From NCBI RefSeq assembly GCF_900112755.1, contig NZ_FOMW01000001.1, positions 248,001 to 312,000 on the forward strand: DNA of 64,000 nt. Direction: 5' to 3'. Positions within the stretch are counted from its first letter, which is position 1; the number at the start of each line of letters is the position of its first letter. Shown here piece by piece: positions 19,606 through 28,177 of this stretch. The notes under the pieces were generated by a model that worked only from the letters and a program-made list of their open reading frames with translations, was not told where the DNA came from and did no database searches. A program made the translations under genes and the position numbers. The DNA comes from Sulfitobacter brevis. Lineage in GTDB: Bacteria; Pseudomonadota; Alphaproteobacteria; Rhodobacterales; Rhodobacteraceae.

Positions 19606-19643
19606 GGCAAAACCGCTTAGTAGTTCGCGGTTTCGCCTTTTTC
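19606..19643 (+). terminator. Second plus-strand rho-independent terminator
   Basis: An 11-bp stem with one A-C mismatch (19606-19616 with 19627-19637) is followed directly by TTTTTC. It points rightward, although the phaB terminator is already complete 220 bp upstream. Confidence 0.65.
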
Positions 19644-19658
19644 AGGACCTCTACCCCA

Positions 19659-19823
19659 TCAATTCGAGAGGCGGGTAATCTCCTCTTTCAGACGTAATTT
19701 CTTCTTCTTGAGGGAGGCAACTTCCAGATCATCAGTGCTGGGTGAACGTTGTGCGCTTTCGACCGCTTCGCTCATCGCCATATGTTTGCGCTTAAGAGTC
19801 TCCAGATGTCCGTTGAGAGCCAT
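19659..19823 (-). CDS. YdcH/DUF465 family small protein
   Basis: This 54-residue protein reads MALNGHLETLKRKHMAMSEA at its start and ends with a lysine-rich segment, LKKKKLRLKEEITRL. That is the hallmark of the DUF465/YdcH family, small helical proteins of unknown function common in alphaproteobacteria. AAGGAG lies 6 bases before the ATG. The TGA stop is at 19661-19659. The whole protein is predicted helical, probably an antiparallel hairpin. Confidence 0.85.
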   Translation of the reverse strand: MALNGHLETLKRKHMAMSEAVESAQRSPSTDDLEVASLKKKKLRLKEEITRLSN

Positions 19824-19932
19824 AGATTTCTCCTTGATGATATGTAGATCCTCAGTTGAGCATACTCATTTGCGCAAGTCACGCCGCCCTGCAGCAAATC
19901 GGCGCACTTGGTGAAAAAATGCCTAACGCGGC

Positions 19933-20685
19933 TCAAAATCCCAGCGCAGCGCCGTCACGAAGCACCGCACGGACCGCAGCGACATAGCTGATCCCGTCCC
20001 GCTCGTGGGTGGCGCCCTCGTGCATGATTAACGCAGGATGCAAACGAAACGCCGCGCGGCCATTTTTGCGCGCCCGCACGATTACCAACTCGGTCATGCG
20101 CCCTATTCGCGGGGCGATGGGTAGAACCTCGACTGATCCCAGATCGGCAGGCATCGCAGTCAAAATGTCAGGCAGACGTTCAACGCGATGAATAAAATGG
20201 GCCTGCCCCTTTGGCGCCAGCCGCTTTCCCGCGACGCGCACCCATTTTGCCAGCGGCGTAGCTTCGCCATGTGCGGCTTCACGCGCCGGATCGGCAGACC
20301 GGATTGAAGCAGCCCGATCAAAATAAGGGGGGTTTGCTAGCACATGGTCAAACTGTTGCTGACGTAAATCAACGGGCAAGTCGCTTAAATCTGCGGTCAC
20401 TACTTCCAGCGCGTCGCCGCCGTTGCGCGCGGCAAGGGCCGCAAGCTCCGGCTGCACTTCAACACCAGTCAGGTGTAACCCGCCGACCCGCGCATCCAGA
20501 CAAAGGATCGCCGCCCCAACACCGCAGCCAAGCTCCAGCACCCGTTGTCCCGGTTGTGCAGGAACACTTGCAGCCAACAGAACCGGATCAACGCCCGCGC
20601 GGTAGCCCTGACGCGGCTGCCAGAGGTGCAACTTCCCACCTAGAAAAGCGTCATAGGTCAGGTTGGTTTCAGCGCTACTGCTCAC
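19933..20685 (-). CDS. TrmN6-like N6-adenine methyltransferase
   Basis: This 250-residue class I methyltransferase resembles the tRNA1(Val) A37-N6 methyltransferase family. SAM motif I is VLELGCGVGAAIL and the amino-methylation motif is NPPY (VLANPPYFD). The N-terminal QGYRAGVDPVLLAASV is typical of the TrmN6/YfiC group. It starts with GTG at 20685, overlapping the stop of the DUF2007 gene (GTGA). Target RNA is inferred from family only. Confidence 0.87.
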   Translation of the reverse strand: MSSSAETNLTYDAFLGGKLHLWQPRQGYRAGVDPVLLAASVPAQPGQRVLELGCGVGAAILCLDARVGGLHLTGVEVQPELAALAARNGGDALEVVTADLSDLPVDLRQQQFDHVLANPPYFDRAASIRSADPAREAAHGEATPLAKWVRVAGKRLAPKGQAHFIHRVERLPDILTAMPADLGSVEVLPIAPRIGRMTELVIVRARKNGRAAFRLHPALIMHEGATHERDGISYVAAVRAVLRDGAALGF

Positions 20686-20897
20686 GTGCCCGAGGGGATG
20701 TCGTTGTCCCGCAGCACTTGGGATGCCGCGTCCCAGTCATCCTCGCGCACCATCAAGCGACGCGGAAAAATTCCGATCCCGCCTTCGAGCACGCTCATGT
20801 TTACGTCCTGCTCGAAGCAGTCTATATCCTCCCCCCGAAGAAGGGCGGTGGCAAAGGCGATAATCGTGATGTCGTTGCTGCGTAAAAGTTCCTTCAT
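20682..20897 (-). CDS. DUF2007 domain protein (putative signal-transducing protein)
   Basis: This 71-residue protein begins MKELLRSNDITIIAFATALL and has the DUF2007 ferredoxin-like pattern in which a LLR..D.I segment is followed by ML/MSVLEGG and RRLMV. I chose the ATG at 20897; a longer open frame upstream overlaps the divergent prenyltransferase gene. No biochemical function is established. It is co-transcribed with and overlaps the TrmN6-like gene. Confidence 0.87.
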   Translation of the reverse strand: MKELLRSNDITIIAFATALLRGEDIDCFEQDVNMSVLEGGIGIFPRRLMVREDDWDAASQVLRDNDIPSGT

Positions 20898-20948
20898 ATC
20901 AGTGATGTAAGGCGACAAGGGGTACTTTGTCGAGCCTTGAGGTGGGAC

Positions 20949-21953
20949 ATGCTTATGAATAACGACGCCGCGCAGAAGCCGCTGGACCTGATGGCCGACT
21001 ACCTCGCCGCTGATATGGCCGCTGTCAACGATCTGATCACCGAGCGCATGGCGTCCGAACATGCCCCCCGCATCCCGGAAGTCACGGCGCATCTGGTTGG
21101 TGCGGGCGGCAAGCGGTTGCGCCCGATGCTGACGCTGGCCGCAGCGCGGATGTGCGGCTATGGCGGCCCGTTTCATGTGCATTTGGCCGCCACGGTCGAG
21201 TTCATTCACACGGCCACGTTGTTGCATGACGACGTAGTTGATGAAAGCGCGCAGCGCCGGGGTCGCCCTACTGCCAACCTTTTGTGGGACAACAAATCTT
21301 CGGTGCTGGTTGGCGATTACCTGTTTGCCCGCTCATTTCAGTTGATGACCGAACCGGGCTCGATGCGGGTGATGCAGATCCTGTCGAACGCGGCCGCCAC
21401 CATTGCGGAGGGCGAAGTGTTGCAGCTGACGGCGGCACAAAACCTTGCAACAGATGAAGCGGTTTATTTGCAGGTTGTACGCGGCAAGACGGCGGCGCTG
21501 TTTTCGGCGGCAACGGAAGTTGGCGGCGTGATCGCCGATGCACCCGAGGGGCATGTCAAAGCGTTGTTCGCCTATGGTGATGCCTTGGGGATCGCATTTC
21601 AGATTGTCGATGACCTGCTTGATTATCGCGGCGATGCACAGGCAACCGGCAAGAACATCGGCGATGATTTCCGTGAGCGCAAACTCACGCTGCCAGTGAT
21701 CAAAGCCGTTGCGAAGGCCAATGCCGAACAGCGGTCATTCTGGGTGCGCACCATTGAGAAAGGCCGTCAGGAAGACGGCGATCTGGAGCATGCGCTGGCA
21801 TTAATGCACCAGCATGGTACCCTTGACGCGACCAAGACAGATGCCCGCAAATGGGCGGAGATGGCCAAGAACGCGCTCGCGCCCCTACCCGACCATGACC
21901 TCAAAACCATGCTCGGTGACCTCGCTGATTTTGTGGTGAGCCGGATCAGCTAG
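20949..21953 (+). CDS. Polyprenyl diphosphate synthase (long chain, for ubiquinone)
   Basis: This 334-residue trans-prenyltransferase elongates farnesyl diphosphate with IPP to make the ubiquinone side chain, probably octa- or decaprenyl diphosphate. The first aspartate-rich motif is LLHDDVVDES with RRGRPT, and the second is QIVDDLLDYRGD. The GGKRLRPML IPP-binding motif is intact. I chose the ATG at 20949 because GAGGTGG lies just before it; a second ATG at 20955 is possible. It runs 8 bp into the convergent ispE gene, another isoprenoid gene. Confidence 0.92.
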   Translation: MLMNNDAAQKPLDLMADYLAADMAAVNDLITERMASEHAPRIPEVTAHLVGAGGKRLRPMLTLAAARMCGYGGPFHVHLAATVEFIHTATLLHDDVVDESAQRRGRPTANLLWDNKSSVLVGDYLFARSFQLMTEPGSMRVMQILSNAAATIAEGEVLQLTAAQNLATDEAVYLQVVRGKTAALFSAATEVGGVIADAPEGHVKALFAYGDALGIAFQIVDDLLDYRGDAQATGKNIGDDFRERKLTLPVIKAVAKANAEQRSFWVRTIEKGRQEDGDLEHALALMHQHGTLDATKTDARKWAEMAKNALAPLPDHDLKTMLGDLADFVVSRIS

Positions 21954-22776
21954 GCCTGCTGGCAACGGTTGTTGTCGCGATGACCCACCATTCGGGGAAG
22001 TCATGTGTAATGCGCGCTGCTGCCTGCGCGGCCTCATTCGCCGTGGCGTATAGGCCAAAACAAGTGGCACCGGATCCGGACATGCGGTTGATGCGCGCAT
22101 CTGCAAGCGCGGCAAGCACCGAACAGATCACCGGCTGCACGGCAATTGCGGGGGTTTCCAGATCGTTGCGCTGCTCGGAGAGCCAGTTGAAAACGGCCTC
22201 CTCTCCGGCTTCGACTGGTAGAGTTTCCATCGGCGCGTTTTCACGGACTTGCAGAGCCTTGAACACCGCAGGCGTTGGCAGGGCGACGCGCGGATTTACC
22301 AACACCATATGCAGCTTTGGCAGCCCCGCCACGGCGGCTATATTTTCGCCGATGCCCCGCATGCGTTGCGGCAGCTCGCTCAAACAAACTGGTACATCGG
22401 CGCCAAGGCGCAACGCGATCTCAGAATCGATCGCCACATCGCCCTGAGCAAAATATCGTAAAAAGGCTGCCGCATCGGCGGAGCCGCCCCCGATGCCCGC
22501 ACCATTGGGCAGGTTCTTCTCTATTGCTATCCGTCCGGACCAGCCCACCGCTTGCGCCGCCTGCCAGACACTATTGCGACTGTCGTCTGGGACACCCTGC
22601 GAAAACGGGCCGGAAACATCGATGCCCAGCTTGCTATCAGGCTGAAAGGTCAACCGATCGCCAACATCGGCAAATACCACCAAACTATCCAGCAGGTGAT
22701 ACCCATCGGCGCGTTGGCCGGTGACATGCAGTGACAGGTTTATCTTTGCCGGAGCGAAGCCGGAGCTAGCCTTCAT
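21946..22776 (-). CDS. ispE: 4-diphosphocytidyl-2-C-methyl-D-erythritol kinase
   Basis: This 276-residue GHMP kinase phosphorylates CDP-ME in the MEP pathway of isoprenoid synthesis. It opens APAKINLSLHVTGQRADGYH, as IspE does. The ATP-binding glycine-rich loop KNLPNGAGIGGGSADAAAFL is intact, and the C-terminal MSGSGATCFGLY is motif 3. The start lies 11 bp inside the upstream TPR gene. Its 3' end overlaps the convergent prenyl synthase. Confidence 0.95.
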   Translation of the reverse strand: MKASSGFAPAKINLSLHVTGQRADGYHLLDSLVVFADVGDRLTFQPDSKLGIDVSGPFSQGVPDDSRNSVWQAAQAVGWSGRIAIEKNLPNGAGIGGGSADAAAFLRYFAQGDVAIDSEIALRLGADVPVCLSELPQRMRGIGENIAAVAGLPKLHMVLVNPRVALPTPAVFKALQVRENAPMETLPVEAGEEAVFNWLSEQRNDLETPAIAVQPVICSVLAALADARINRMSGSGATCFGLYATANEAAQAAARITHDFPEWWVIATTTVASRPS

Positions 22777-24484
22777 TCGCCACCTTCAAAGGCGGCGACC
22801 CCTCTTCGTCCAGCACCTCGTCGAGACCAACTTCCAGCTTGCGGCGAATGCGCTTGGGATCGGCTTCGGTATCGGTGTCGTCAACATCGATGAAGGACAG
22901 GGCACGGCGCCATTGGAACTCGGCTTCGCGGGCGCGGCCCACGGCCCAATACACATCGCCAAGATGGTCGTTGACCACAGGATCAACCGCGATCAGCTCG
23001 ACCGCGCGTTCCATCTGCCCGACTGCCTCGTCATAGCGGCCAAGGCGGTAGAACACCCACCCCAGCGAATCCACAATATAGCCGGAGGTCGGGCTGGCCG
23101 CGACGGCGCGTTCGATCATATCCAGCGCTTCATCAAGATTGCGCTGCTGTTCGACCAGCGAATAGCCCAGATAGTTCAACACCTGTGGCTGTTCGGGCTC
23201 CAGCGCCAGTGCGGCGCGGAAATCGGCTTCAGCGGCCTCTCCGTCGTCACTCCGCTCATGGGCGATACCGCGTGAGTAATAAAGCAACCAGCGCGATGGC
23301 GTATCTTTGGGGGCAAGTTCAATCGCGCGGTCATAGGCGGTGATGGCGCCCGCGTAATCCTCTTTGGCGCGGAGCAGATCACCCAAAGTCGACTGCACCG
23401 AAGGCAAAGTGCCGTGGCTGCGTGTCAGCTGTTCCAGCACTTCGATGGCCTGATCCAGTCGGTCCGAACGGCGCAGCGCGTCGGCTCTGCCGAGCTCCGC
23501 CGCGTGGTAGGCAGGGCTGTCGGCGGGCATTGAGCGATAGACCTCAATTGCGAGATCATATTGCTGCAACCCTTCCAGCAAGTCGGCAGTCAGCAGCAAA
23601 GCATCAACGTGATCCGGCTCCAGATAGCGGGCGATCCGTGAGAACAGCAGCACGTAATAGTCGCCGGCAGCCTCGCTTTTCAATACGGCAGCGAAAGTAA
23701 AGAACACTTCCGCGATCCCCTCACGCGCGGTCCGCGCTTGCGTATAGGGTACGGGGCCCTCGCCTTCGAGCGCGGTGATGATTTGTGCCAGTTCGGGGTC
23801 GGTGGCATCGCCAAAAGCGGCGCGCAAAATCAGCACGGCATCCTCGCGGCGGTCGAGCTGGGCCAGCACTTCGGCATGGGCGATCACACCGCGACGGGTC
23901 TGCCCTGCGGCACCTGCGCCCTCGCTACCAAAGATCGCTTCTGCGCCTTCGTAATCCCCCACGCTCGCGAGCGCCAAGGCTTTGTGATACATCACAAAAC
24001 CTGTCATCCCCGGCTCTTTGCCCAATTCATCAAAGCGTTTCATCGCGCCGGTCATATTACCGGTGCCCAATTCGGCCCAAGCCTTGACTAAGCCATCCAC
24101 CCACGGCCCGACGCCTGCGGCCTCTTTGTCGCGGTCTAGCAGGGTGGTGTAATCTTCCTTTTGCGCCAGTGCCGCGGTGATCACCATATGGGCGACCTGA
24201 CTGGTCTGGTTGGTTTCTTCCAACTTGCGTGCCAATGGCAACGCCTGCTCAACCGCACCAAGCGAGAGATAGGCCAGCGCGGCACTTTCCAAAAGCTCGG
24301 CATTGCTGGGATCTTGTGCCAGGGCGCGGGTATAATAGAGGGCGGCTTCGCTATAGTCGCTGCGCACCGCCGCATGGCGTCCGGCAAGATAGGCACCCGA
24401 CATGCCATCAGCCTGCAAAGGCGGTGTCGTGGTTAACGTCAGGGCCAGAACGCCGGCCACACTCAGGATCTTGCGCATCATCAT
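22766..24484 (-). CDS. Secreted tetratricopeptide-repeat protein
   Basis: This 572-residue protein has a signal peptide (MMMRKILSVAGVLALTLTTT, cleavage near QADG). An extended array of tetratricopeptide repeats follows; the clearest are around AALYYTRALAQDPSNAELLE, AITAYDRAIELAPKD, ADFRAALALEPEQPQVLNYL and AVGQMERAVELIAVDPVVND. It is therefore a periplasmic or outer-membrane-associated scaffold; Rhodobacterales relatives are annotated only as TPR proteins. Three ATGs occur in tandem; I used the first, with GAGG 6 bases upstream. It overlaps ispE by 11 bp. Confidence 0.87.
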   Translation of the reverse strand: MMMRKILSVAGVLALTLTTTPPLQADGMSGAYLAGRHAAVRSDYSEAALYYTRALAQDPSNAELLESAALAYLSLGAVEQALPLARKLEETNQTSQVAHMVITAALAQKEDYTTLLDRDKEAAGVGPWVDGLVKAWAELGTGNMTGAMKRFDELGKEPGMTGFVMYHKALALASVGDYEGAEAIFGSEGAGAAGQTRRGVIAHAEVLAQLDRREDAVLILRAAFGDATDPELAQIITALEGEGPVPYTQARTAREGIAEVFFTFAAVLKSEAAGDYYVLLFSRIARYLEPDHVDALLLTADLLEGLQQYDLAIEVYRSMPADSPAYHAAELGRADALRRSDRLDQAIEVLEQLTRSHGTLPSVQSTLGDLLRAKEDYAGAITAYDRAIELAPKDTPSRWLLYYSRGIAHERSDDGEAAEADFRAALALEPEQPQVLNYLGYSLVEQQRNLDEALDMIERAVAASPTSGYIVDSLGWVFYRLGRYDEAVGQMERAVELIAVDPVVNDHLGDVYWAVGRAREAEFQWRRALSFIDVDDTDTEADPKRIRRKLEVGLDEVLDEEGSPPLKVANEG

Positions 24485-24597
24485 CAACTGCCTCAAACCA
24501 CTTTCGCCCAAGGCTATCAGACCTGATGCCAAGCGCAATGGCGCGGGCGTATGGGTGCCGGTGCGTCCGCATAGATCGGCGGGTCCCCGCGAAAACA

Positions 24598-24630
24598 AAC
24601 GGGGCGCCCTAAGGCGCCCCGCTGTCATAG
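24598..24630 (-). terminator. Terminator of the ETF-QO gene
   Basis: A perfect 8-bp GC stem (24601-24608 with 24613-24620) is followed on the minus strand by GTTTGTTTTC, 26 bases after the stop. Confidence 0.65.
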
Positions 24631-24645
24631 TTGATGGCTAAACCC

Positions 24646-26292
24646 TTACATATTCGGGTAATTTGGCCCGTCACCGCCCTGTGGTGTGGTCCAAACGATG
24701 TTTTGCGCCGGATCCTTGATATCGCAGGTTTTGCAGTGCACGCAGTTTTGAAAGTTGATCACAAATTTGGCATCGGCGCCTTCGCCGACAAATTCGTAAA
24801 CACCCGCCGGACAATAGCGTGCCGAGGGGCCCGCGAACTTCGGCAAGTTGTAGCTGACCGGAATGCTCGGATCCTTGAGCGTCAGATGCGCAGGCTGACT
24901 TTCCTCGTGATTGGTAAAGCTGAACGCCACGTTGGTCAGACGGTCAAAGCTGAGTTTGCCATCGGGCTTGGGATAATCAATCACTTTATGCTTGGCAGCT
25001 TCCTCGGTCGCTTCGGCGTCGGATTTACCGTGCTTGAGCGTGCCGAGCAGCGAGAAGCCCAGCGTGTTGCACCACATGTCAAATCCGCCGATGGCGAGCG
25101 ATGCGGTCAGCCCGAACTTCGACCACAACGGCTTGACGTTACGCACTTTTTTCAGGTCAGCCCCGATCGCGCCATCGCGCACGTCGGCTTCGTAGTCGGT
25201 CAACTCATCACCCGAACGGCCCGCGCTGATCGCGGCAAAGGCGGCCTCGGCCGCCGCTTTGCCAGACAGCATCGCGTTATGATTGCCCTTGATCCGCGGC
25301 ACGTTAACCATGCCGACCGAGCAGCCCAACATCGCCACACCCGGTGCGACCATCTTGGGCATCGACTGATAGCCACCCTCGGTAATCGCGCGTGCGCCAT
25401 AGGCCACACGTTTGCCGCCCTTCAGAAGGTCAGCCACCATCGGGTGATGCTTAAATCGCTGAAATTCCATGTAGGGGAAGAGATGCGGGTTTTTATAGCC
25501 CAAATGCACTACGAAACCCACATAGACCTGATTGTTATCAAGATGATAGATGAACGACCCGCCGCCTGCATTGCTGTTCAGCGGCCAGCCCATCGTGTGG
25601 GTCACCGTGCCCTCTTTGTGCTTGGCAGGATCAATCTCCCAGATTTCCTTCATGCCAAGGCCGTATTTCTGCGGCTCCTTTCCGGCATCGAGGTCGTATT
25701 TCGCGATGACCTGTTTGCTCAGCGATCCACGCACGCCTTCGGAGAGGAACACGTATTTGCCGTGCAGCTCCATCCCCGGCTCATAGTTCGGGCCAGGCGT
25801 GCCGTCCGCGGCCTTACCCATCTCACCAGCAACCACACCTTTGACTTCGCCGTTCTCGCCGTAGACCAACTCAGAGCAGGCCATGCCGGGGAAAACCTCG
25901 ACGCCAAGCTCTTCTGCCTGCTCGGCCATCCAACGGCACACATTGCCCATGGAGACGATATAGTTGCCGTGATTTGTCATCAGCGGCGGCATCGGAAAGT
26001 TGGGGATGCGCAGCTTACCTGCCTCACCCAGCATATAGAAATTGTCTTCCTTCACCGGCACGGTGATCGGCGCGCCTTTGGCCTTCCAGTCGGGGATCAG
26101 CGCATCAATGCCGCAGGGATCCAGCACCGCGCCCGACAAAATATGCGCACCGACCTCCGAGCCCTTTTCGAGGACCACTACCGTGCAATCGGCATCCAAT
26201 TGCTTGAGCCGGATCGCAGCTGATAGGCCCGCAGGCCCCGCGCCTACGATAACCACGTCATACTCCATCGTTTCGCGTTCAATTTCGGCCAT
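24646..26292 (-). CDS. Electron-transfer flavoprotein-ubiquinone oxidoreductase
   Basis: This 548-residue membrane-associated iron-sulfur flavoprotein passes electrons from ETF, reduced by acyl-CoA dehydrogenases, to ubiquinone. The FAD motif VVIVGAGPAGLSAAIRL is at 14-30. The C-terminal [4Fe-4S] ligands lie in NCVHCKTCDIKDP, and VYEFVG near the end is typical. Length fits the family. It stands as a single gene, but it is functionally linked to the acyl-CoA dehydrogenase operon at 48.7-61 kb, which needs this electron outlet. Confidence 0.95.
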   Translation of the reverse strand: MAEIERETMEYDVVIVGAGPAGLSAAIRLKQLDADCTVVVLEKGSEVGAHILSGAVLDPCGIDALIPDWKAKGAPITVPVKEDNFYMLGEAGKLRIPNFPMPPLMTNHGNYIVSMGNVCRWMAEQAEELGVEVFPGMACSELVYGENGEVKGVVAGEMGKAADGTPGPNYEPGMELHGKYVFLSEGVRGSLSKQVIAKYDLDAGKEPQKYGLGMKEIWEIDPAKHKEGTVTHTMGWPLNSNAGGGSFIYHLDNNQVYVGFVVHLGYKNPHLFPYMEFQRFKHHPMVADLLKGGKRVAYGARAITEGGYQSMPKMVAPGVAMLGCSVGMVNVPRIKGNHNAMLSGKAAAEAAFAAISAGRSGDELTDYEADVRDGAIGADLKKVRNVKPLWSKFGLTASLAIGGFDMWCNTLGFSLLGTLKHGKSDAEATEEAAKHKVIDYPKPDGKLSFDRLTNVAFSFTNHEESQPAHLTLKDPSIPVSYNLPKFAGPSARYCPAGVYEFVGEGADAKFVINFQNCVHCKTCDIKDPAQNIVWTTPQGGDGPNYPNM

Positions 26293-26390
26293 TGGCGGGG
26301 CTCCCTAGCAGGCATTAATTTATGGTTGATTGTGGCTAAACCACGCGGCAGATCATTGCAATCAGGACGGGGCGTAAAATTGACGCTGGG

Positions 26391-27020
26391 TTAGCGCACA
26401 GCCTGTTGGCTGCGGTGCCGCATCGCCCAGGCAAACCCAATGACCCAGACCACGCAAATCACGCCAAGGCCCCGCTCCCACAACCCGTCCCATTCGGTTG
26501 GGAGGAAAAAGAACACCGGCGCCCCGACGGCCCAGAGCACGAGGCACAGCCATGAAAGCGGGGCGAAAAATCCGGCGATACGGCTGCCTGCAAGGCCACC
26601 GATCAGGAAGCACGCCGCGAAAAGCGCACCGATGACGTAGACCACGTAGATGTGGATCACTACGCCGTCGCTGTCGTTATCGCCGTATTCATTTCGCGCC
26701 CCGATGATCACGACGCAGGCGGCCAACAGCGCAAGTGCACCGATCAGAAGGCTCCACTTAGTTTGGCCATCATGAAGGACCGCCGCACCAAGGGCGAGCG
26801 CCATCAACGATGCAGCAAATCCATAAAGCGCTACATCCTGAATAATCTCGTATTTGCCTGCGGCAAGATCACTGACGGTATCGGCGACAAAGTCATGCCC
26901 GGGGACCACGATGGACCCGACCAGATTTCCGAGCAGCAGGCTGAGCCCCCCAAGGACAGCGATCCAGACCATCCAGCCGATAAAGCCGGGTGCGACGATC
27001 TCGGGTGAGGCATCAGTCAT
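26391..27020 (-). CDS. DUF998 family integral membrane protein
   Basis: This 209-residue protein has six predicted membrane helices. The loop GSIVVPGHDFVADTVSDLAAGKYEIIQD is the characteristic DUF998 segment, in which the VSDLAAG motif follows the first helix. No function is established. It ends about 100 bp from the start of the ETF-QO gene. Confidence 0.82.
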   Translation of the reverse strand: MTDASPEIVAPGFIGWMVWIAVLGGLSLLLGNLVGSIVVPGHDFVADTVSDLAAGKYEIIQDVALYGFAASLMALALGAAVLHDGQTKWSLLIGALALLAACVVIIGARNEYGDNDSDGVVIHIYVVYVIGALFAACFLIGGLAGSRIAGFFAPLSWLCLVLWAVGAPVFFFLPTEWDGLWERGLGVICVVWVIGFAWAMRHRSQQAVR

Positions 27021-27108
27021 GGCGGTTTTTCCTTATGAGGGGTAGTGACGCAACCCCCACCCAGCGCTCCGGTTCCGCCCTCCGCAATACCAGATCGGGG
27101 CATCGCCC

Positions 27109-27564
27109 CTAACGCGCAGGCAAATCCCCCAACAGATAGCGTGGCCCCGTGCCCTTCTCCGCGGCGCGATCCTGCGGGTTATAAAGCGCGCACTTATCAA
27201 GGCTTAGGCAGCCGCAGCCGATACAGCCATCCAGATTGTCGCGCAGTCGTGTAAGGGTGTTAATCCGGCTGTCCAACGCCGCGCGAAACCCGGCGCTGAT
27301 ATCGGCCCAATCGGCAGGTGTCGGGGTGCGCCCGCCCGGCAGCCGGTCCAGCTCGGCCTTGATCTGTGGCAGGGTAAAGCCGAACTGCTGGGCAATCATC
27401 ACAAAGCTCAACCGGCGCAGATCAGCACGCTCGAAACGCCGCTGGCCGCCCGCGTTGCGCCACGGTTTGATCAACCCCTGCGCCTCGTAATAGCGAATCG
27501 CGGAGACCGCCAAACCCGTGCGCCGCGCCAATGCGCCAATCGATAGCCCATCATTCCCTGCCAT
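27109..27564 (-). CDS. soxR: Redox-sensitive transcriptional activator SoxR
   Basis: This 151-residue MerR-family regulator carries a [2Fe-2S] cluster whose oxidation, for example by redox-cycling compounds, switches on target promoters. The N-terminal winged helix contains IGALARRTGLAVSAIRYYEAQGL. The cluster ligands C114, C117, C119 and C125 (CIGCGCLSLDKC) reproduce the SoxR pattern C-x2-C-x-C-x5-C exactly. It is divergent from a VOC-domain gene through an 87-bp region holding a SoxR-type promoter, its likely target. Confidence 0.95.
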   Translation of the reverse strand: MAGNDGLSIGALARRTGLAVSAIRYYEAQGLIKPWRNAGGQRRFERADLRRLSFVMIAQQFGFTLPQIKAELDRLPGGRTPTPADWADISAGFRAALDSRINTLTRLRDNLDGCIGCGCLSLDKCALYNPQDRAAEKGTGPRYLLGDLPAR

Positions 27565-27585
27565 CCCTCACTCCAGAATAATGCC

Positions 27586-27616
27586 TTGACCTAAAGTTAG
27601 GTTTAGAAATTATACA
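27586..27616 (+). promoter_or_regulatory. SoxR-type promoter with 19-bp spacer and SoxR box
   Basis: TTGACC (27586-27591) and TATACA (27611-27616) are separated by 19 bases, the overlong spacing that MerR-family activators correct. An 18-bp imperfect palindrome (27590-27607, arms CTAAA/TTTAG) lies at the place the SoxR box occupies in the E. coli soxS promoter, as I recall it. It should drive the VOC gene at 27652. Confidence 0.85.
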
Positions 27617-27651
27617 GAGGGTGTCAACGTAGTTTACCAAAGGACTATCCT

Positions 27652-28032
27652 ATGCCCGCGATGCTCGAACACACCAATTTCACCGTCTCCGACCCTGCTG
27701 CCACTGCTGCTTGGATGGAGCATATCTTTGGCTGGAAAATCCGCTGGCAAGGCGACGCAATGGCGGGCGGTCATACTAAACATGTCGGCACCGAAAGCCA
27801 CTATGTCGCGCTTTACTCTCCCGGCACGCCTGCGCCCGCCACCGAAGATAGCTACAAAACCGTCGGCGGATTGAACCACATCGCTGTTGTGGTGGACGAC
27901 CTCGATGCGACCGAAGCTCGGGTCAAAGCGCAGGGCTTTATCTCGGGCAACCACGCCGATTATGAACCGGGGCGGCGGTTTTACTTCCACGACAGCGACG
28001 GCATTGAATACGAAGTCGTGCAGTACGACTGA
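27652..28032 (+). CDS. VOC (glyoxalase/bleomycin-resistance fold) family protein
   Basis: This 126-residue protein has the paired beta-alpha-beta-beta-beta modules of the vicinal oxygen chelate fold. Candidate metal ligands are H7 (LEHTNFTV), H76 (LNHIAVVV) and E121 (YEVVQYD). AAAGGA precedes the ATG. It lies directly downstream of the SoxR-type promoter, so it is probably induced by redox-active compounds, and may detoxify or sequester one. The reaction cannot be read from the sequence. Confidence 0.88.
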   Translation: MPAMLEHTNFTVSDPAATAAWMEHIFGWKIRWQGDAMAGGHTKHVGTESHYVALYSPGTPAPATEDSYKTVGGLNHIAVVVDDLDATEARVKAQGFISGNHADYEPGRRFYFHDSDGIEYEVVQYD

Positions 28033-28123
28033 CCGCATCCAGCAGAACGAATTGGCCGATCCCCGTTCTGCCCTTGCATTTACCACCCAGTTTGGGTCAG
28101 GTGACTGTCAGAAATTGCAAATT

Positions 28124-28155
28124 GGCCGCCCCCGGAATTTAACCGGGGTGCGGCC
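28124..28155 (+). promoter_or_regulatory. Stable stem-loop in the greA leader
   Basis: A 12-bp GC stem with one bulged T (28124-28135 with 28143-28155) ends 22 bases before the greA ATG. It has no T tract, so it is more likely a leader structure affecting initiation or stability than a terminator. Confidence 0.55.
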
Positions 28156-28177
28156 CTCATTACGTGGACAGCAGTGC

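Noticed and set aside
24631-26223. Plus-strand open frame of about 530 codons opposite the ETF-QO gene
   Set aside because: ETF-QO is complete with FAD and Fe-S motifs on the minus strand; the antisense product is His/Arg-rich and resembles nothing.
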